The position numbers were made by a program, and so were the translations under genes. Under the pieces are notes generated by a model that saw only the letters and a program-made list of their open reading frames with translations, was not told where the DNA came from and did no database searches. From contig CANMYO010000004.1 of NCBI GenBank assembly GCA_947502145.1, positions 287,232-351,231 of the forward strand: a stretch of DNA of 64,000 nt, given 5' to 3'. Each line of letters opens with the position of its first letter. The stretch's first letter is position 1. Origin of the DNA: an uncultured Paracoccaceae bacterium (GTDB lineage Bacteria; Pseudomonadota; Alphaproteobacteria; Rhodobacterales; Rhodobacteraceae). Positions 26,083-35,020 of the stretch are shown in pieces.

Positions 26083-29000
26083 ATGTCAAGCGACCCCCAA
26101 TCAGTGCTGCGCCAACAATGTGATGCGACAATGTATGCGCCGGAAATGCAAGTCGTTGAGGCGCTGGCCCGGGATGCAGACCTGACGACCGAGGACCGCG
26201 TGCGGATCACGGCGGCCGCTGCCGGCCTTGTGCGGGACATTCGCGAGAGCAGTGATCCGGGTCTGATGGAGGTGTTTCTCGCAGAATATGGGCTGTCGAC
26301 GGATGAGGGCATCGCATTGATGTGTCTGGCCGAAGCGCTGTTGCGCGTACCCGATGCAGAGACCATGGATGAACTGATCGAAGACAAGATTGCACCCTCA
26401 GATTGGGGCAAGCACCTTGGGCACTCGGCGTCGTCGCTGGTGAATGCATCAACCTGGGCGTTGATGTTGACCGGGCGCGTGCTTGATGACGAAACTCCGG
26501 GGATCACCCGCCATCTGCGTGGCGCTGTAAAACGGCTGGGAGAGCCGGTTATTCGCACAGCCGTCGCGCGCGCCATGCGCGAGATGGGGCGACAGTTTGT
26601 TCTTGGCGAGACCATCGAAAAGGCGATGGCGCGGGCGGCCGGGATGCAGGCCAAAGGGTTCACTTATAGTTACGACATGCTGGGCGAAGCCGCGCGGACA
26701 GACTCGGACGCAAAGCATTACCACCTCGCCTATTCCAAGGCGATCAGTGCCATCGCAAGCCATTGCACGCAATCCAGCGTCGCCGAAAATCCCGGGATCT
26801 CAGTCAAACTCTCTGCGCTGCACCCGCGGTACGAAGTCGCGCAATCCGCGGTCGTGATGCGGGATCTTGTGCCCCGCCTCCGCTCACTTGCGATCCTCGC
26901 AAAATCAGCGGGCATGGGCTTCAATATCGACGCAGAAGAAGCCGACCGTCTGGCCATTTCGCTGGATGTGATCGAGGCTGTGATCTCAGAACCGGCCCTG
27001 GCAGGGTGGGATGGCTTTGGTGTCGTCGTGCAGGCCTACGGCAAACGCGCCAGCCTTGTGATCGACACGCTTTACGACATGGCCAAACGTCATGACCGCA
27101 AGATCATGGTGCGATTGGTCAAGGGCGCCTATTGGGATGCCGAGATCAAGCGCGCACAGGTTCAGGGGCTGGTCGACTTTCCGGTCTTCACCGCCAAGGC
27201 GCATACGGACATCAGCTTTATCGCCAATGCCCGCAAGCTGCTGGGCCTCACCGACCGGATCTATCCGCAGTTCGCCACGCATAACGCCCATACGGTTGCC
27301 GCCGTCCTCGACATTGCCAAGGACTTGGGCCGTTCTCCTGCGGATTACGAATTTCAGCGTCTGCATGGGATGGGGGAAACGCTGCACACGCTTGTGATGG
27401 GTACAAATCAGACCCATTGCCGGATCTATGCGCCCGTCGGCGCGCATGAGGATCTGCTGGCTTACCTTGTCCGGCGGCTATTGGAAAACGGCGCGAACTC
27501 CAGCTTTGTCAATCAGATCGTCGATGAAGACGTTGCACCGGAAGTGGTTGCCGCCGACCCGTTCGAAAGTCTCGGAAATCTTCCGGGACTGCCCAAAGCG
27601 CCTGCACTTTTCCAACCTGAGCGCGTGAATTCGACTGGTTTTGACCTTACGCACGCTCCGACGCTTGCGCATATCGAACATGCTCGCGAGAAACATCGCA
27701 CGGGCACTTGGACTGCGCATCCGCTGCTGGCCGTCGGTTCCAACCGCGCAGGCGCGCCAAAAGATCTGCGCAATCCCGCGGCCCCCAGTGACGTCGTGGG
27801 TCACGTTACACAAGCAGGCCCCGACGATATTGCCTCGGCCCTGCAGCACGGCACGACCTGGAACGCGCCCGCCGCTGAACGTGCGGCTGTTCTGAACAAG
27901 GCGGCTGATCTTTACGAGGAAAACTTTGGCGAAATTTTCGCGATCCTGGCGCGAGAAGCTGGCAAGTCGCTGCCCGATGCGGTTGCTGAAATCCGCGAAG
28001 CCGTTGACTTTCTGCGCTATTATGCCGCCCGGATCGACCCGGACGCAAAACCGACGGGCGTGTGGACCTGCATCAGTCCCTGGAACTTTCCGCTGGCGAT
28101 TTTCACCGGTCCAATTGCCGCCGCATTGGCGGCCGGTAACGGGGTCCTTGCCAAACCCGCCGAGCAAACGCCACTGATCGCGTATTTTGCCGTGAAACTG
28201 ATGCATCAGGCCGGGATCCCAGGCACTGCACTACAACTCTTGCCCGGTGATGGTGCGGTCGGTGCTGCGTTGACCAGTGATGCACGCATCAGTGGCACTG
28301 CCTTTACCGGTTCCACGGCGACCGCACAGAAAATCGCGACCAATATGGCCGCGCATTGCGATCCCGGCACACCGTTGATTGCCGAAACCGGCGGTCTGAA
28401 TGCGATGATCGTGGACAGCACCGCGCTGCCTGAAACGGCGGTGCGGGACATTGTGATGTCCGCGTTCCGCTCTGCCGGGCAACGCTGCTCTGCCCTGCGT
28501 TGCCTTTATGTGCAGGAAGATGTGGCCCCCAAACTGATGAAGATGTTGAAAGGCGCCATGGACGTGTTGACCATGGGCGATCCCTGGCTGCTGTCAACGG
28601 ACATCGGGCCGGTCATTGATGCCGCCGCCAATCGCGGTATCGCTGATTATGTCGCAAATGCCAAAGCCGAAGGCCGGGTCGAACACCAAATCGCCGCCCC
28701 CGATGTTGGTCATTTCATCCCACCAACGATTATCCGCGTCGATGGAATTGCCCAGATGGAGCGGGAAATCTTTGGTCCGGTCTTGCATGTTGCGACCTTC
28801 AAGGCGGCGGAGATCAACACCGTCATTCAGGACATCAACGCCACCGGTTACGGTCTGACCTTTGGCCTTCACACCCGTATTGATGACCGCGTTGAAACGG
28901 TGACGCAGCAGATTGACGCGGGCAACGTCTATGTGAACCGCGACCAGATTGGCGCGATCGTCGGCAGCCAACCCTTTGGCGGAGAAGGGCTTTCCGGCAC

Positions 29001-29529
29001 CGGACCAAAAGCAGGGGGCCCCCGGTATCAACCCAGATTCACCCGGGCCCTGCCCGCCGGTGAAACCGGCCAGTTCGCAGGTCAGCAGGACATCCCCGCG
29101 TTGCAGCGTGCCTTGGCAGCCCCTGCAGAGACTCCCCCGCAACCTGTTCAGACCCTGCCCGGACCAACCGGCGAATCCAACCGTTTGCACGCAATGTCGC
29201 GCGGGCCGGTCCTGTGCCTCGGACCCGGTGAGTCTGCGGCGCAGGCGCAGGCAAGTGCGGTCACGGATCTTGGCGGGCATGCGGTGGTGGCGACCGGTTC
29301 GGTCCCACCCGACGCGCTGGAAACACTCAACCCGCTTGCCGCTGTCATCTGGTGGGGCGCAACAGAAACGGGTCAAGCTTACGCGCGGGCGCTGGCAGCG
29401 CGGCAAGGTCCGATCACGGCGCTGATTACCGCCCATCCGGATTCCGCGCATGTGCTGCACGAACGGCACGTATGTATCGACACAACTGCCGCTGGGGGAA
29501 ATGCCGCGCTTTTGGCAGAACTTTCATAA
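26083..29529 (+). CDS. putA: Bifunctional proline dehydrogenase / L-glutamate-gamma-semialdehyde dehydrogenase
   Basis: A 1148-residue PutA that oxidises proline to glutamate in two steps, feeding electrons to quinone via FAD and reducing NAD+. The N-terminal half is the proline dehydrogenase TIM barrel ([36 protein letters not shown]), with residues about 60-480. The second half is aldehyde dehydrogenase: [12 protein letters not shown] start, [16 protein letters not shown] with the general-base Glu and [10 protein letters not shown] with the catalytic Cys. It has no N-terminal ribbon-helix-helix, so it cannot repress itself; PutR next door replaces that role. ATG follows AAAGGAGATCTC, a strong ribosome binding site. 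Confidence 0.97.
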   Translation: MSSDPQSVLRQQCDATMYAPEMQVVEALARDADLTTEDRVRITAAAAGLVRDIRESSDPGLMEVFLAEYGLSTDEGIALMCLAEALLRVPDAETMDELIEDKIAPSDWGKHLGHSASSLVNASTWALMLTGRVLDDETPGITRHLRGAVKRLGEPVIRTAVARAMREMGRQFVLGETIEKAMARAAGMQAKGFTYSYDMLGEAARTDSDAKHYHLAYSKAISAIASHCTQSSVAENPGISVKLSALHPRYEVAQSAVVMRDLVPRLRSLAILAKSAGMGFNIDAEEADRLAISLDVIEAVISEPALAGWDGFGVVVQAYGKRASLVIDTLYDMAKRHDRKIMVRLVKGAYWDAEIKRAQVQGLVDFPVFTAKAHTDISFIANARKLLGLTDRIYPQFATHNAHTVAAVLDIAKDLGRSPADYEFQRLHGMGETLHTLVMGTNQTHCRIYAPVGAHEDLLAYLVRRLLENGANSSFVNQIVDEDVAPEVVAADPFESLGNLPGLPKAPALFQPERVNSTGFDLTHAPTLAHIEHAREKHRTGTWTAHPLLAVGSNRAGAPKDLRNPAAPSDVVGHVTQAGPDDIASALQHGTTWNAPAAERAAVLNKAADLYEENFGEIFAILAREAGKSLPDAVAEIREAVDFLRYYAARIDPDAKPTGVWTCISPWNFPLAIFTGPIAAALAAGNGVLAKPAEQTPLIAYFAVKLMHQAGIPGTALQLLPGDGAVGAALTSDARISGTAFTGSTATAQKIATNMAAHCDPGTPLIAETGGLNAMIVDSTALPETAVRDIVMSAFRSAGQRCSALRCLYVQEDVAPKLMKMLKGAMDVLTMGDPWLLSTDIGPVIDAAANRGIADYVANAKAEGRVEHQIAAPDVGHFIPPTIIRVDGIAQMEREIFGPVLHVATFKAAEINTVIQDINATGYGLTFGLHTRIDDRVETVTQQIDAGNVYVNRDQIGAIVGSQPFGGEGLSGTGPKAGGPRYQPRFTRALPAGETGQFAGQQDIPALQRALAAPAETPPQPVQTLPGPTGESNRLHAMSRGPVLCLGPGESAAQAQASAVTDLGGHAVVATGSVPPDALETLNPLAAVIWWGATETGQAYARALAARQGPITALITAHPDSAHVLHERHVCIDTTAAGGNAALLAELS

Positions 29530-29571
29530 GGTTGGCTTGACGCGTCAGGCGGGTTCGATCACCGTCGCGAC

Positions 29572-30315
29572 ATGTTCCCGATCCGTGACCACAACCCGTC
29601 AGAGCGCATCCCCTATGTCACCTACGTCCTGATCGCGATCAATATCGTGATCTGGGGCTGGGGGGCTGTCTTTGTGACCACCAATGCGCAGGTGAACAGC
29701 CTTTACCTGCATTATGCGATGATCCCGATCTTGATCACCGAAGGTGAAAACTACAGCAGCCTCATCACATCGACCTTCCTGCATGCGGGGCCGCTGCATC
29801 TGGCGGGCAATATGTTGTTTTTGTTCATTTTTGGCGACAACCTTGAAGACGAAATGGGGCATCTCCCCTACCTTCTGTTCTATCTTGCCTGCGGTGCAGC
29901 GGCCGATCTGGCACAATGGGCCGCTGATCCAATGTCCGCTGTTCCCACGGTGGGTGCCTCTGGCGCGATTGCCGGTGTCATGGGTGGGTATTTGCTGCTG
30001 TTTCCAAAGGCAAAGGTCGACATTTTCGCCTTTTTCGTGGTCTTCTTTCGGATTTTTCCGGTGCCTGCGTGGATCATGCTGGGGCTTTGGTTTGGCCTGC
30101 AGCTTTTCAACAGCATCGGCAGTGACACGGCAGGCGGCGGCGTGGCCTATTGGGCGCATTCGGGGGGATTTGTCATCGGGATGATCTTTACCCTGCCGCT
30201 CTGGCTCAGGCGTGGTGCGGTTGGGTTCTGGGACAAGACGCACGGCCACCCGCCCCATCCAGCCGCAAAGTACCCGATACAAAACACACGTATCCCGAAA
30301 GTCAGGCGCAAATGA
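29572..30315 (+). CDS. Rhomboid-family intramembrane serine protease
   Basis: A 247-residue multi-pass membrane protease. The catalytic Ser is Ser130 in GASGAIAG, and His196 in YWAHSGG completes the dyad; the preceding HAGPLHLAGNMLFLFIFG is the typical N-terminal rhomboid region. About six to seven membrane segments are present, and the cytoplasmic C-terminal tail is basic. Substrates are unknown. The stop overlaps the GFA gene start (ATGA), so the two genes are translated together. Confidence 0.9.
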   Translation: MFPIRDHNPSERIPYVTYVLIAINIVIWGWGAVFVTTNAQVNSLYLHYAMIPILITEGENYSSLITSTFLHAGPLHLAGNMLFLFIFGDNLEDEMGHLPYLLFYLACGAAADLAQWAADPMSAVPTVGASGAIAGVMGGYLLLFPKAKVDIFAFFVVFFRIFPVPAWIMLGLWFGLQLFNSIGSDTAGGGVAYWAHSGGFVIGMIFTLPLWLRRGAVGFWDKTHGHPPHPAAKYPIQNTRIPKVRRK

Positions 30316-30674
30316 CACATCAGCTTAGCTGCCATTGCGGTGCGGTCATCATCGCCTTCACACCTGCCGAGGACCTGTCAGAGGCCGCCCGCTGTGACTG
30401 TTCCTTTTGCCGCCGTCGCGCAGCAGCCACGGTTGCCGTTCATGAGGATGATATCACGATCTTGCAGGGCGCAGGAAATCTCACGCTTTATCAATGGAAT
30501 ACGGCGACCGCGCAGCATTACTTTTGCAAAACCTGCGGGATTTATACGCACCACCGCCGGCGATCCGACCCGACGTACTTTGGAGTCAATCTCGGTGCGA
30601 TCGAAGGGGTCAGCGCTGCCGATCTGCGCACGACCAAATGGAATGACGGGGTGAACCACCCCGCGGATTCCTAG
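30312..30674 (+). CDS. GFA-family protein (glutathione-dependent formaldehyde-activating type fold)
   Basis: A 120-residue zinc protein of the GFA fold. Cys pairs are in SCHCGAV, CDCSFCRRR and FCKTCGIY, which bind two zincs in family members. The founding enzyme Gfa of Paracoccus was proposed to speed S-hydroxymethylglutathione formation, but most GFA proteins lack proven activity. It shares an ATGA junction with the rhomboid gene and overlaps the convergent inositol phosphatase gene by 4 bp. Confidence 0.88.
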   Translation: MTHQLSCHCGAVIIAFTPAEDLSEAARCDCSFCRRRAAATVAVHEDDITILQGAGNLTLYQWNTATAQHYFCKTCGIYTHHRRRSDPTYFGVNLGAIEGVSAADLRTTKWNDGVNHPADS

Positions 30675-31459
30675 GTATTCCGCACCAACTTTGCGAATGC
30701 ACCAAAGACGTCGTTGTTGGCACAAATGACTTCACCATCATTCAGCACATCCCCTTGCGGGTTCAATGGCTCGACAATTGCGCCCGCCTCGCGTGCAATG
30801 ATCAGGCCCGCAGCCATGTCCCAGGCGTTCAGCCGGCGTTCCCAGAAGCCGTCATAACGCCCCGCGGCGACATAGGCCAAATCAAGTGCCGCAGCACCAA
30901 AGCGCCGAACCCCAACGCAGGCTGGCAATATGCGGGCCAGGTCCTGTAGCGTCTCCGGCAGGTCAGAGCGCCCGGCAAACGGCAAACCGGTCGAAAACAG
31001 ACAGTCCGCAACCCGATGCCGGCCTGAGACGCGGATGCGGCTTTCATTCATGAATGCACCGCCACCCTTTTCGGCATAGAACATCTCGTCCTTGACCGGG
31101 TCATAGATCACACCGGCAACGACCTGCCCTTTATGCTCTAGCGCGATGGAAATGGCCCAATGCCCAAGGCCATGCAGAAAGTTTGTCGTGCCATCCAAAG
31201 GATCAACGATCCAGCGGCGGGTAGGGTCTTCGCCTTCGATCTCGGCGTTTTCTTCACCTAGGAAACCATAGCTGGGACGTGCAGCCATCAGGTCTTCGCG
31301 GATGGTTTCTTCTGCCTGGCGGTCAGCGCGGCTGACAAAGTCGCCGGGACCCTTCTTGCTGACCTGCAGCTGTTCGACCTCGCCAAAATCCTTGACCAGC
31401 GCACGGCCCGCCTTTCGGGCGGTCTTCATCATCACATTCAGGTTCGCACTGCCAGCCAT
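30671..31459 (-). CDS. Inositol-1-monophosphatase family protein
   Basis: A 262-residue Mg2+-dependent phosphatase of the IMPase/SuhB family. Metal-binding motif 1 is GEENAEIEGEDPTRRWIVDPLDGTTNF (Glu, then DPLDGT), and motif 2 is WDMAAGLIIAREAGA. Both are intact. Substrates of relatives are inositol phosphates, NADP or 3'-phosphoadenosine nucleotides. SuhB also has an RNA role in E. coli. ATG 31459 follows GGAGTCCGAACA, chosen over an ATG 21 bp upstream. Confidence 0.92.
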   Translation of the reverse strand: MAGSANLNVMMKTARKAGRALVKDFGEVEQLQVSKKGPGDFVSRADRQAEETIREDLMAARPSYGFLGEENAEIEGEDPTRRWIVDPLDGTTNFLHGLGHWAISIALEHKGQVVAGVIYDPVKDEMFYAEKGGGAFMNESRIRVSGRHRVADCLFSTGLPFAGRSDLPETLQDLARILPACVGVRRFGAAALDLAYVAAGRYDGFWERRLNAWDMAAGLIIAREAGAIVEPLNPQGDVLNDGEVICANNDVFGAFAKLVRNT

Positions 31460-31525
31460 TGTTCGGACTCCATCCATCAATCAGCCGGGGCTATAGGCCC
31501 TCTGTCGCTGGCACGCAAGCGGCGG

Positions 31526-32443
31526 TCAGACGGCCTGCGGTTCACGCTGCAATTTCACGGCTTCCTGTTTCGCCAACCGCAACAGATGTGCCATGTAGGG
31601 CAGTGCCGTATCTTCTGACCGGGTCGCTGCATATAGACGCCGGGTGACCCCGTTCTTGGTCAGCGGGCGGGTGACATAATCGGAATTGTAGCGCACTTGC
31701 CGCACCACCCAGTCCGGCAGGACGGCGACGCCCCGGTTTGACGCCACAAGCAGCAAAATGACAGCGGTGAGTTCAACTTGCCGCACAACGGCTGGTTCGA
31801 CCTTGGCCGGGATCAGAAGCTGGCTGAACACATCCAGTCGCGTGCGTTCGACAGGGTAAGAGATCAGCGTCTCGCCGCGAAAATCCTCAGCTGTGACAAA
31901 CGGCTTGTCCGCCAGTGGATGCGCGGCAGAGGCAACAAACACAGGGTCGTAATCAAAGATCGGTGTGAAATCCGTCCCAGCAAGGTCCTCGGGATCTGAT
32001 GACACAACAAGGTCGACCTCTTCGCGGCGCAGCGCAGGCAGCGCATCAAAGGCAAGGCCCGGGCGGATATCCACATCTACGTCAGGCCAGGCCTTGCGAA
32101 AGGCTTCAAGCACCGGAAAAAGCCATTCGAAGCAGGCATGACACTCGATTGCGATGTGCAGGCGGCCGGACTTTCCGGCAACCAGGCCTGCGAATTCAGC
32201 CTCAAGCGCTGAGACCCGCGGAAGGATGTCCTCGGCGGCGGCCAGCAGCTTCATCCCGGCAGCAGAAAGGCGCAGCGGCTTGGTGCGACGGACAAACAAT
32301 TCCACACCGGCCTGATCTTCAATCCCCTTGATCTGATGCGACAGCGCCGATTGCGTAATGTTCAGCATTTCGGCAGCGCGACCCAAGCCGCCGGTATCAT
32401 GGATCGCTTTGATTGTGCGCAGATGGCGAAATTCGATGTGCAT
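31526..32443 (-). CDS. metR: LysR-family regulator, probable MetR
   Basis: A 305-residue LysR-type regulator. The N-terminal HTH is RHLRTIKAIHDTGGLGRAAEMLNITQSALSHQIKGIEDQAG; the effector domain contains IECHACFEWLFPVLEAFRKAWP, similar to E. coli MetR, which uses homocysteine as co-inducer. It is divergent from metF with a MetR-like box between them, which supports the MetR label. Predicted role: activation of metF and other methionine genes when homocysteine accumulates. Confidence 0.87.
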   Translation of the reverse strand: MHIEFRHLRTIKAIHDTGGLGRAAEMLNITQSALSHQIKGIEDQAGVELFVRRTKPLRLSAAGMKLLAAAEDILPRVSALEAEFAGLVAGKSGRLHIAIECHACFEWLFPVLEAFRKAWPDVDVDIRPGLAFDALPALRREEVDLVVSSDPEDLAGTDFTPIFDYDPVFVASAAHPLADKPFVTAEDFRGETLISYPVERTRLDVFSQLLIPAKVEPAVVRQVELTAVILLLVASNRGVAVLPDWVVRQVRYNSDYVTRPLTKNGVTRRLYAATRSEDTALPYMAHLLRLAKQEAVKLQREPQAV

Positions 32444-32475
32444 CTTTCAACCAGCCTCATAATCTTGGTGAGTGT

Positions 32476-32492
32476 TATGAATTTGTCTCATA
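32476..32492. promoter_or_regulatory. LysR/MetR-type operator between metR and metF
   Basis: TATGA-N7-TCATA (32476-32480 and 32488-32492) is a perfect inverted repeat. Within it TGAATTTGTCTCA (32478-32490) differs by one base from the enterobacterial MetR box TGAAnnnnnTTCA. It lies about 49 bp before metF and 33 bp before metR. Confidence 0.65.
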
Positions 32493-32540
32493 TGACCGGG
32501 TATGAGAGATTGGGCAAGACCTTAGAATTGGATCAATCCC

Positions 32541-33407
32541 ATGACCACGCCATCACTCAGCTTTGAATTCTTCCCGCCAAAATCACTGGAAGCGTCATTC
32601 CGACTTTGGGACTGCGTCAATGCGCTCGCCCCGCTCGCGCCTGAGTTTGTCTCGGTCACCTATGGCGCCGGCGGCACAACCCGCAAGCTCACCCACGAGG
32701 CAGTGTCGACGTTGCAAAAGACCACGGACCTCAAGGTCGCCGCGCATCTGACCTGCGTTGACGCGACCCGTGAGGAAACGCTGCAGATTGCCGACGATTA
32801 CGCCAAGGCTGGCGTCACCGACATTGTTGCGCTGCGTGGGGATGCACCCAAAGGCAGCGACGGTTTTGCGCCACATGAGGATGGTTTTGAGAGTTCGGTT
32901 GAGCTGATTTCGGCGCTCAGTGACTCGGGGCAATTCAACATTCGCGTCGGTGCCTACCCGGAAAAGCACCCCGAAGCAGCAAGCCACGCGCAGGACATCG
33001 CCTTTCTCAAGCGCAAGATCGACGCTGGCGCTTCCGCCGCGATTACCCAGTTCTTTTTTGAGGCCGAAACGTTCTTTCGTTTCCGCGACGCCTGTGAAAA
33101 GGCCGGGATTGATGCAGACATCATTCCCGGCATCCTGCCGGTCGAGAACTGGAAAGGTGTTCAGAAATTTGCCGCCTCATGCGGCACAGCCATCCCGCCG
33201 GTGATTGCGCAGGCCTTTGAAAATGCAACACGCGACGGTCAGACCGACCTTCTTGCGACCGCGCTGGCAACTGAACTCTGTGATGATCTGTTGCAGGGCG
33301 GTGTTGAGCACCTGCATTTCTACACTTTGAACAAGCCAGAGCTGACGCAGGACGTCGCCCGCGCACTTGGCGTGGTCCCAAAGGTTCGCTTGCAAAACGT
33401 CGCCTGA
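32541..33407 (+). CDS. metF: 5,10-methylenetetrahydrofolate reductase
   Basis: A 288-residue FAD-dependent enzyme that makes 5-methyl-THF for methionine synthesis. It has SFEFFPPKS at the N-terminus (including the catalytic Glu of the EFFPP motif), DIVALRGDAPKG in the folate-binding region and ITQFFFEAETFFRF. The length is that of bacterial MetF. It follows the divergent metR and its box, so MetR control is likely. No riboswitch fits in the 97 bp gap. Confidence 0.95.
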   Translation: MTTPSLSFEFFPPKSLEASFRLWDCVNALAPLAPEFVSVTYGAGGTTRKLTHEAVSTLQKTTDLKVAAHLTCVDATREETLQIADDYAKAGVTDIVALRGDAPKGSDGFAPHEDGFESSVELISALSDSGQFNIRVGAYPEKHPEAASHAQDIAFLKRKIDAGASAAITQFFFEAETFFRFRDACEKAGIDADIIPGILPVENWKGVQKFAASCGTAIPPVIAQAFENATRDGQTDLLATALATELCDDLLQGGVEHLHFYTLNKPELTQDVARALGVVPKVRLQNVA

Positions 33408-33441
33408 CTTGGCAGCGTCCGGTCAAAAGACCGGAGCCGCC

Positions 33442-33921
33442 ATGCCAACTGCCAAGACACCCGCCGATCTGCCCGGCCAGGACGCAATCCTGTCGATGTC
33501 AGGGTTGCAGTTCATGCAGGCGATGCACGCGGGCGACCTGCCGTTGCCGGGCATCTACGACCTGTTCAATTTCACCCTGGATCACGTCGAATCGGGCAAG
33601 GTGACCTTCCGTGGCCGTCCGAGGTTCCAGCATTGCAATCCTGTCGGCGCGACACACGGCGGGTGGTACGGCACATTGCTCGACAGTGCGATGGGCTGCG
33701 CAGTCATGACCGGTGTGCCGCAGGGATCAGCCTATACAACATAGGAATACAAGGTGAATCTGATCCGGGCCATTCCCCTGGAAACCGAAGTTCTGGCCGA
33801 AGGGGTGATTGATCACGCAGGCCGCTCGACAGCCGTCGCAACCGGGCGGCTGACCCATGCCACGACAGGGCAGCTTTATGCGACCGGTTCGACAACATGC
33901 CTGATCATGAAGATCCGCTAA
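33442..33921 (+). pseudogene. PaaI-type hot-dog thioesterase with in-frame amber stop
   Basis: Read through, the frame spans 160 codons from ATG 33442 (preceded by GGAGCC) to TAA 33919-33921 and encodes a normal hot-dog thioesterase. Elements are LPLPGIYDLFNFTLDHVESGKVTFRGRP, the HCNPVGATHGGWYGTLLD region, and after the stop YKVNLIRAIPLETEVLAEGVIDHAGRSTAVATGRLTHATTGQLYATGSTTC in the same frame. Codon 101 (33742-33744) is TAG. Homologues normally have Leu here (YTTLEYKVNL), so a single TTG to TAG change is the likely cause. The truncated protein would miss half of the fold. Confidence 0.85.
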
Positions 33922-35020
33922 GGGCATTGTCATTGATCACAGCCTGATCTGTCGCCGTCATCTTGGCCGCAGCCCTTGCGCGAAAAAGAACGGCGCGCGG
34001 ATCATCGGCAGGCACCGTGTCATGCAACCGTTCAGAGGGGTCCAACCCGGCAACCCGCTTGCGCCGGGTGACAAAGATCTTGCCCCAGCCACGCCATGAC
34101 CCCGCTGACGGGGCCGTGGCATCGCAATGAAACCGAGAACTCCAGTCCTGCGGCAATGGCAGGCCGCGCTGCTCAAGCCGATCCAACATCCAGACAAGCG
34201 GAATATTGGCGAGCGGACGCGCCGCCTCGAACCCGCTCAATTGGCCGCCAACGTCACCATGCGATCCGCGAAACCAGACCTGCTCAACATGGCCTGACCA
34301 GTTGGGGTCCGTTTCCCACATCACCGGACGATAGGCGACGCGCGTTTCATGCAGGGCAAGGGCGTGAAACCCGTGCTTGATCGCATGACCCAGGTGATGG
34401 TTGTGAAAGGCATGGCGCCCCTGACTGATCCGCCAAATCACCGGTGCGACAAGGCCAAGGGATTTGACCGTATCCCAAACGCCAATCGCCTCGATTTCGA
34501 CACGGGGATGGCAGTGTTCTTTCCAGAACTCCGCGGCAACCGTGGATGTCGCCCCCGCCTCATAATGCCGGTAGGCCGTTTGAATGACCCGTTCGGTGGC
34601 GCACTCCGCCTTGACCAGACCAACCATGTCCACAACGCCAGCCAAAGATCGCGCCGCATAGGCGCCACGGGAATAGCCCATCAAAATGATCTTGTCGCCG
34701 GGATGATACCGCGACGCCAACACGCCATAGGCGCGTTTGATCTGGCGATTGATCCCCTTGCCTGCCGCGACGTCGGGTGTGGTCTTCCAATCCCGCCATT
34801 GCACACCCGCCTCGTAATAGACCGTCAGGTTTGCGGAATGGCCGACCTCATCCAACAGCTTGTAGGCCAGACCTGCATTGGTTTCGCATCCCGGCATCAA
34901 AGTCGACATCGTGCCATCAAGAATGATCACATGGGTCGCCGGGCCACGTTCACGCGGCTGGCCCGAGATCGCGCGCGGACCGCGCCCGATCAGGCCAAGA
35001 AGCCAATCACGCAGCGGCAC
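33905..35020 (-). CDS. DUF2235 alpha/beta-hydrolase-like protein
   Basis: A 371-residue protein of the DUF2235 family. ATHVIILDGTMSTLMPGCETNAGLAY opens the fold, and GYSRGAYAARSLAG (about residues 115-128) is a nucleophile elbow with a GxSxG Ser. It probably hydrolyses an ester or similar bond in the cytoplasm; homologous domains occur in type VI lipases. GTG 35020 is preferred for its AGGGTGA upstream; GTG 35026 is equally possible. The start lies 14 bp inside the end of the CoxL-like gene, so the pair is co-translated. The 3' end overlaps the thioesterase pseudogene by 17 bp. Confidence 0.82.
   Translation of the reverse strand: MPLRDWLLGLIGRGPRAISGQPRERGPATHVIILDGTMSTLMPGCETNAGLAYKLLDEVGHSANLTVYYEAGVQWRDWKTTPDVAAGKGINRQIKRAYGVLASRYHPGDKIILMGYSRGAYAARSLAGVVDMVGLVKAECATERVIQTAYRHYEAGATSTVAAEFWKEHCHPRVEIEAIGVWDTVKSLGLVAPVIWRISQGRHAFHNHHLGHAIKHGFHALALHETRVAYRPVMWETDPNWSGHVEQVWFRGSHGDVGGQLSGFEAARPLANIPLVWMLDRLEQRGLPLPQDWSSRFHCDATAPSAGSWRGWGKIFVTRRKRVAGLDPSERLHDTVPADDPRAVLFRARAAAKMTATDQAVINDNALSGSS

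Noticed and set aside
32444..32540. SAM riboswitch before metF
   Set aside because: The 97 bp gap has LysR-type inverted repeats and no recognisable aptamer.
33742..33744. TAG in the thioesterase gene as recoded amber (pyrrolysine) or readthrough site
   Set aside because: No recoding signal or pyl system is visible, and homologues have Leu at this place; a nonsense change is simpler.
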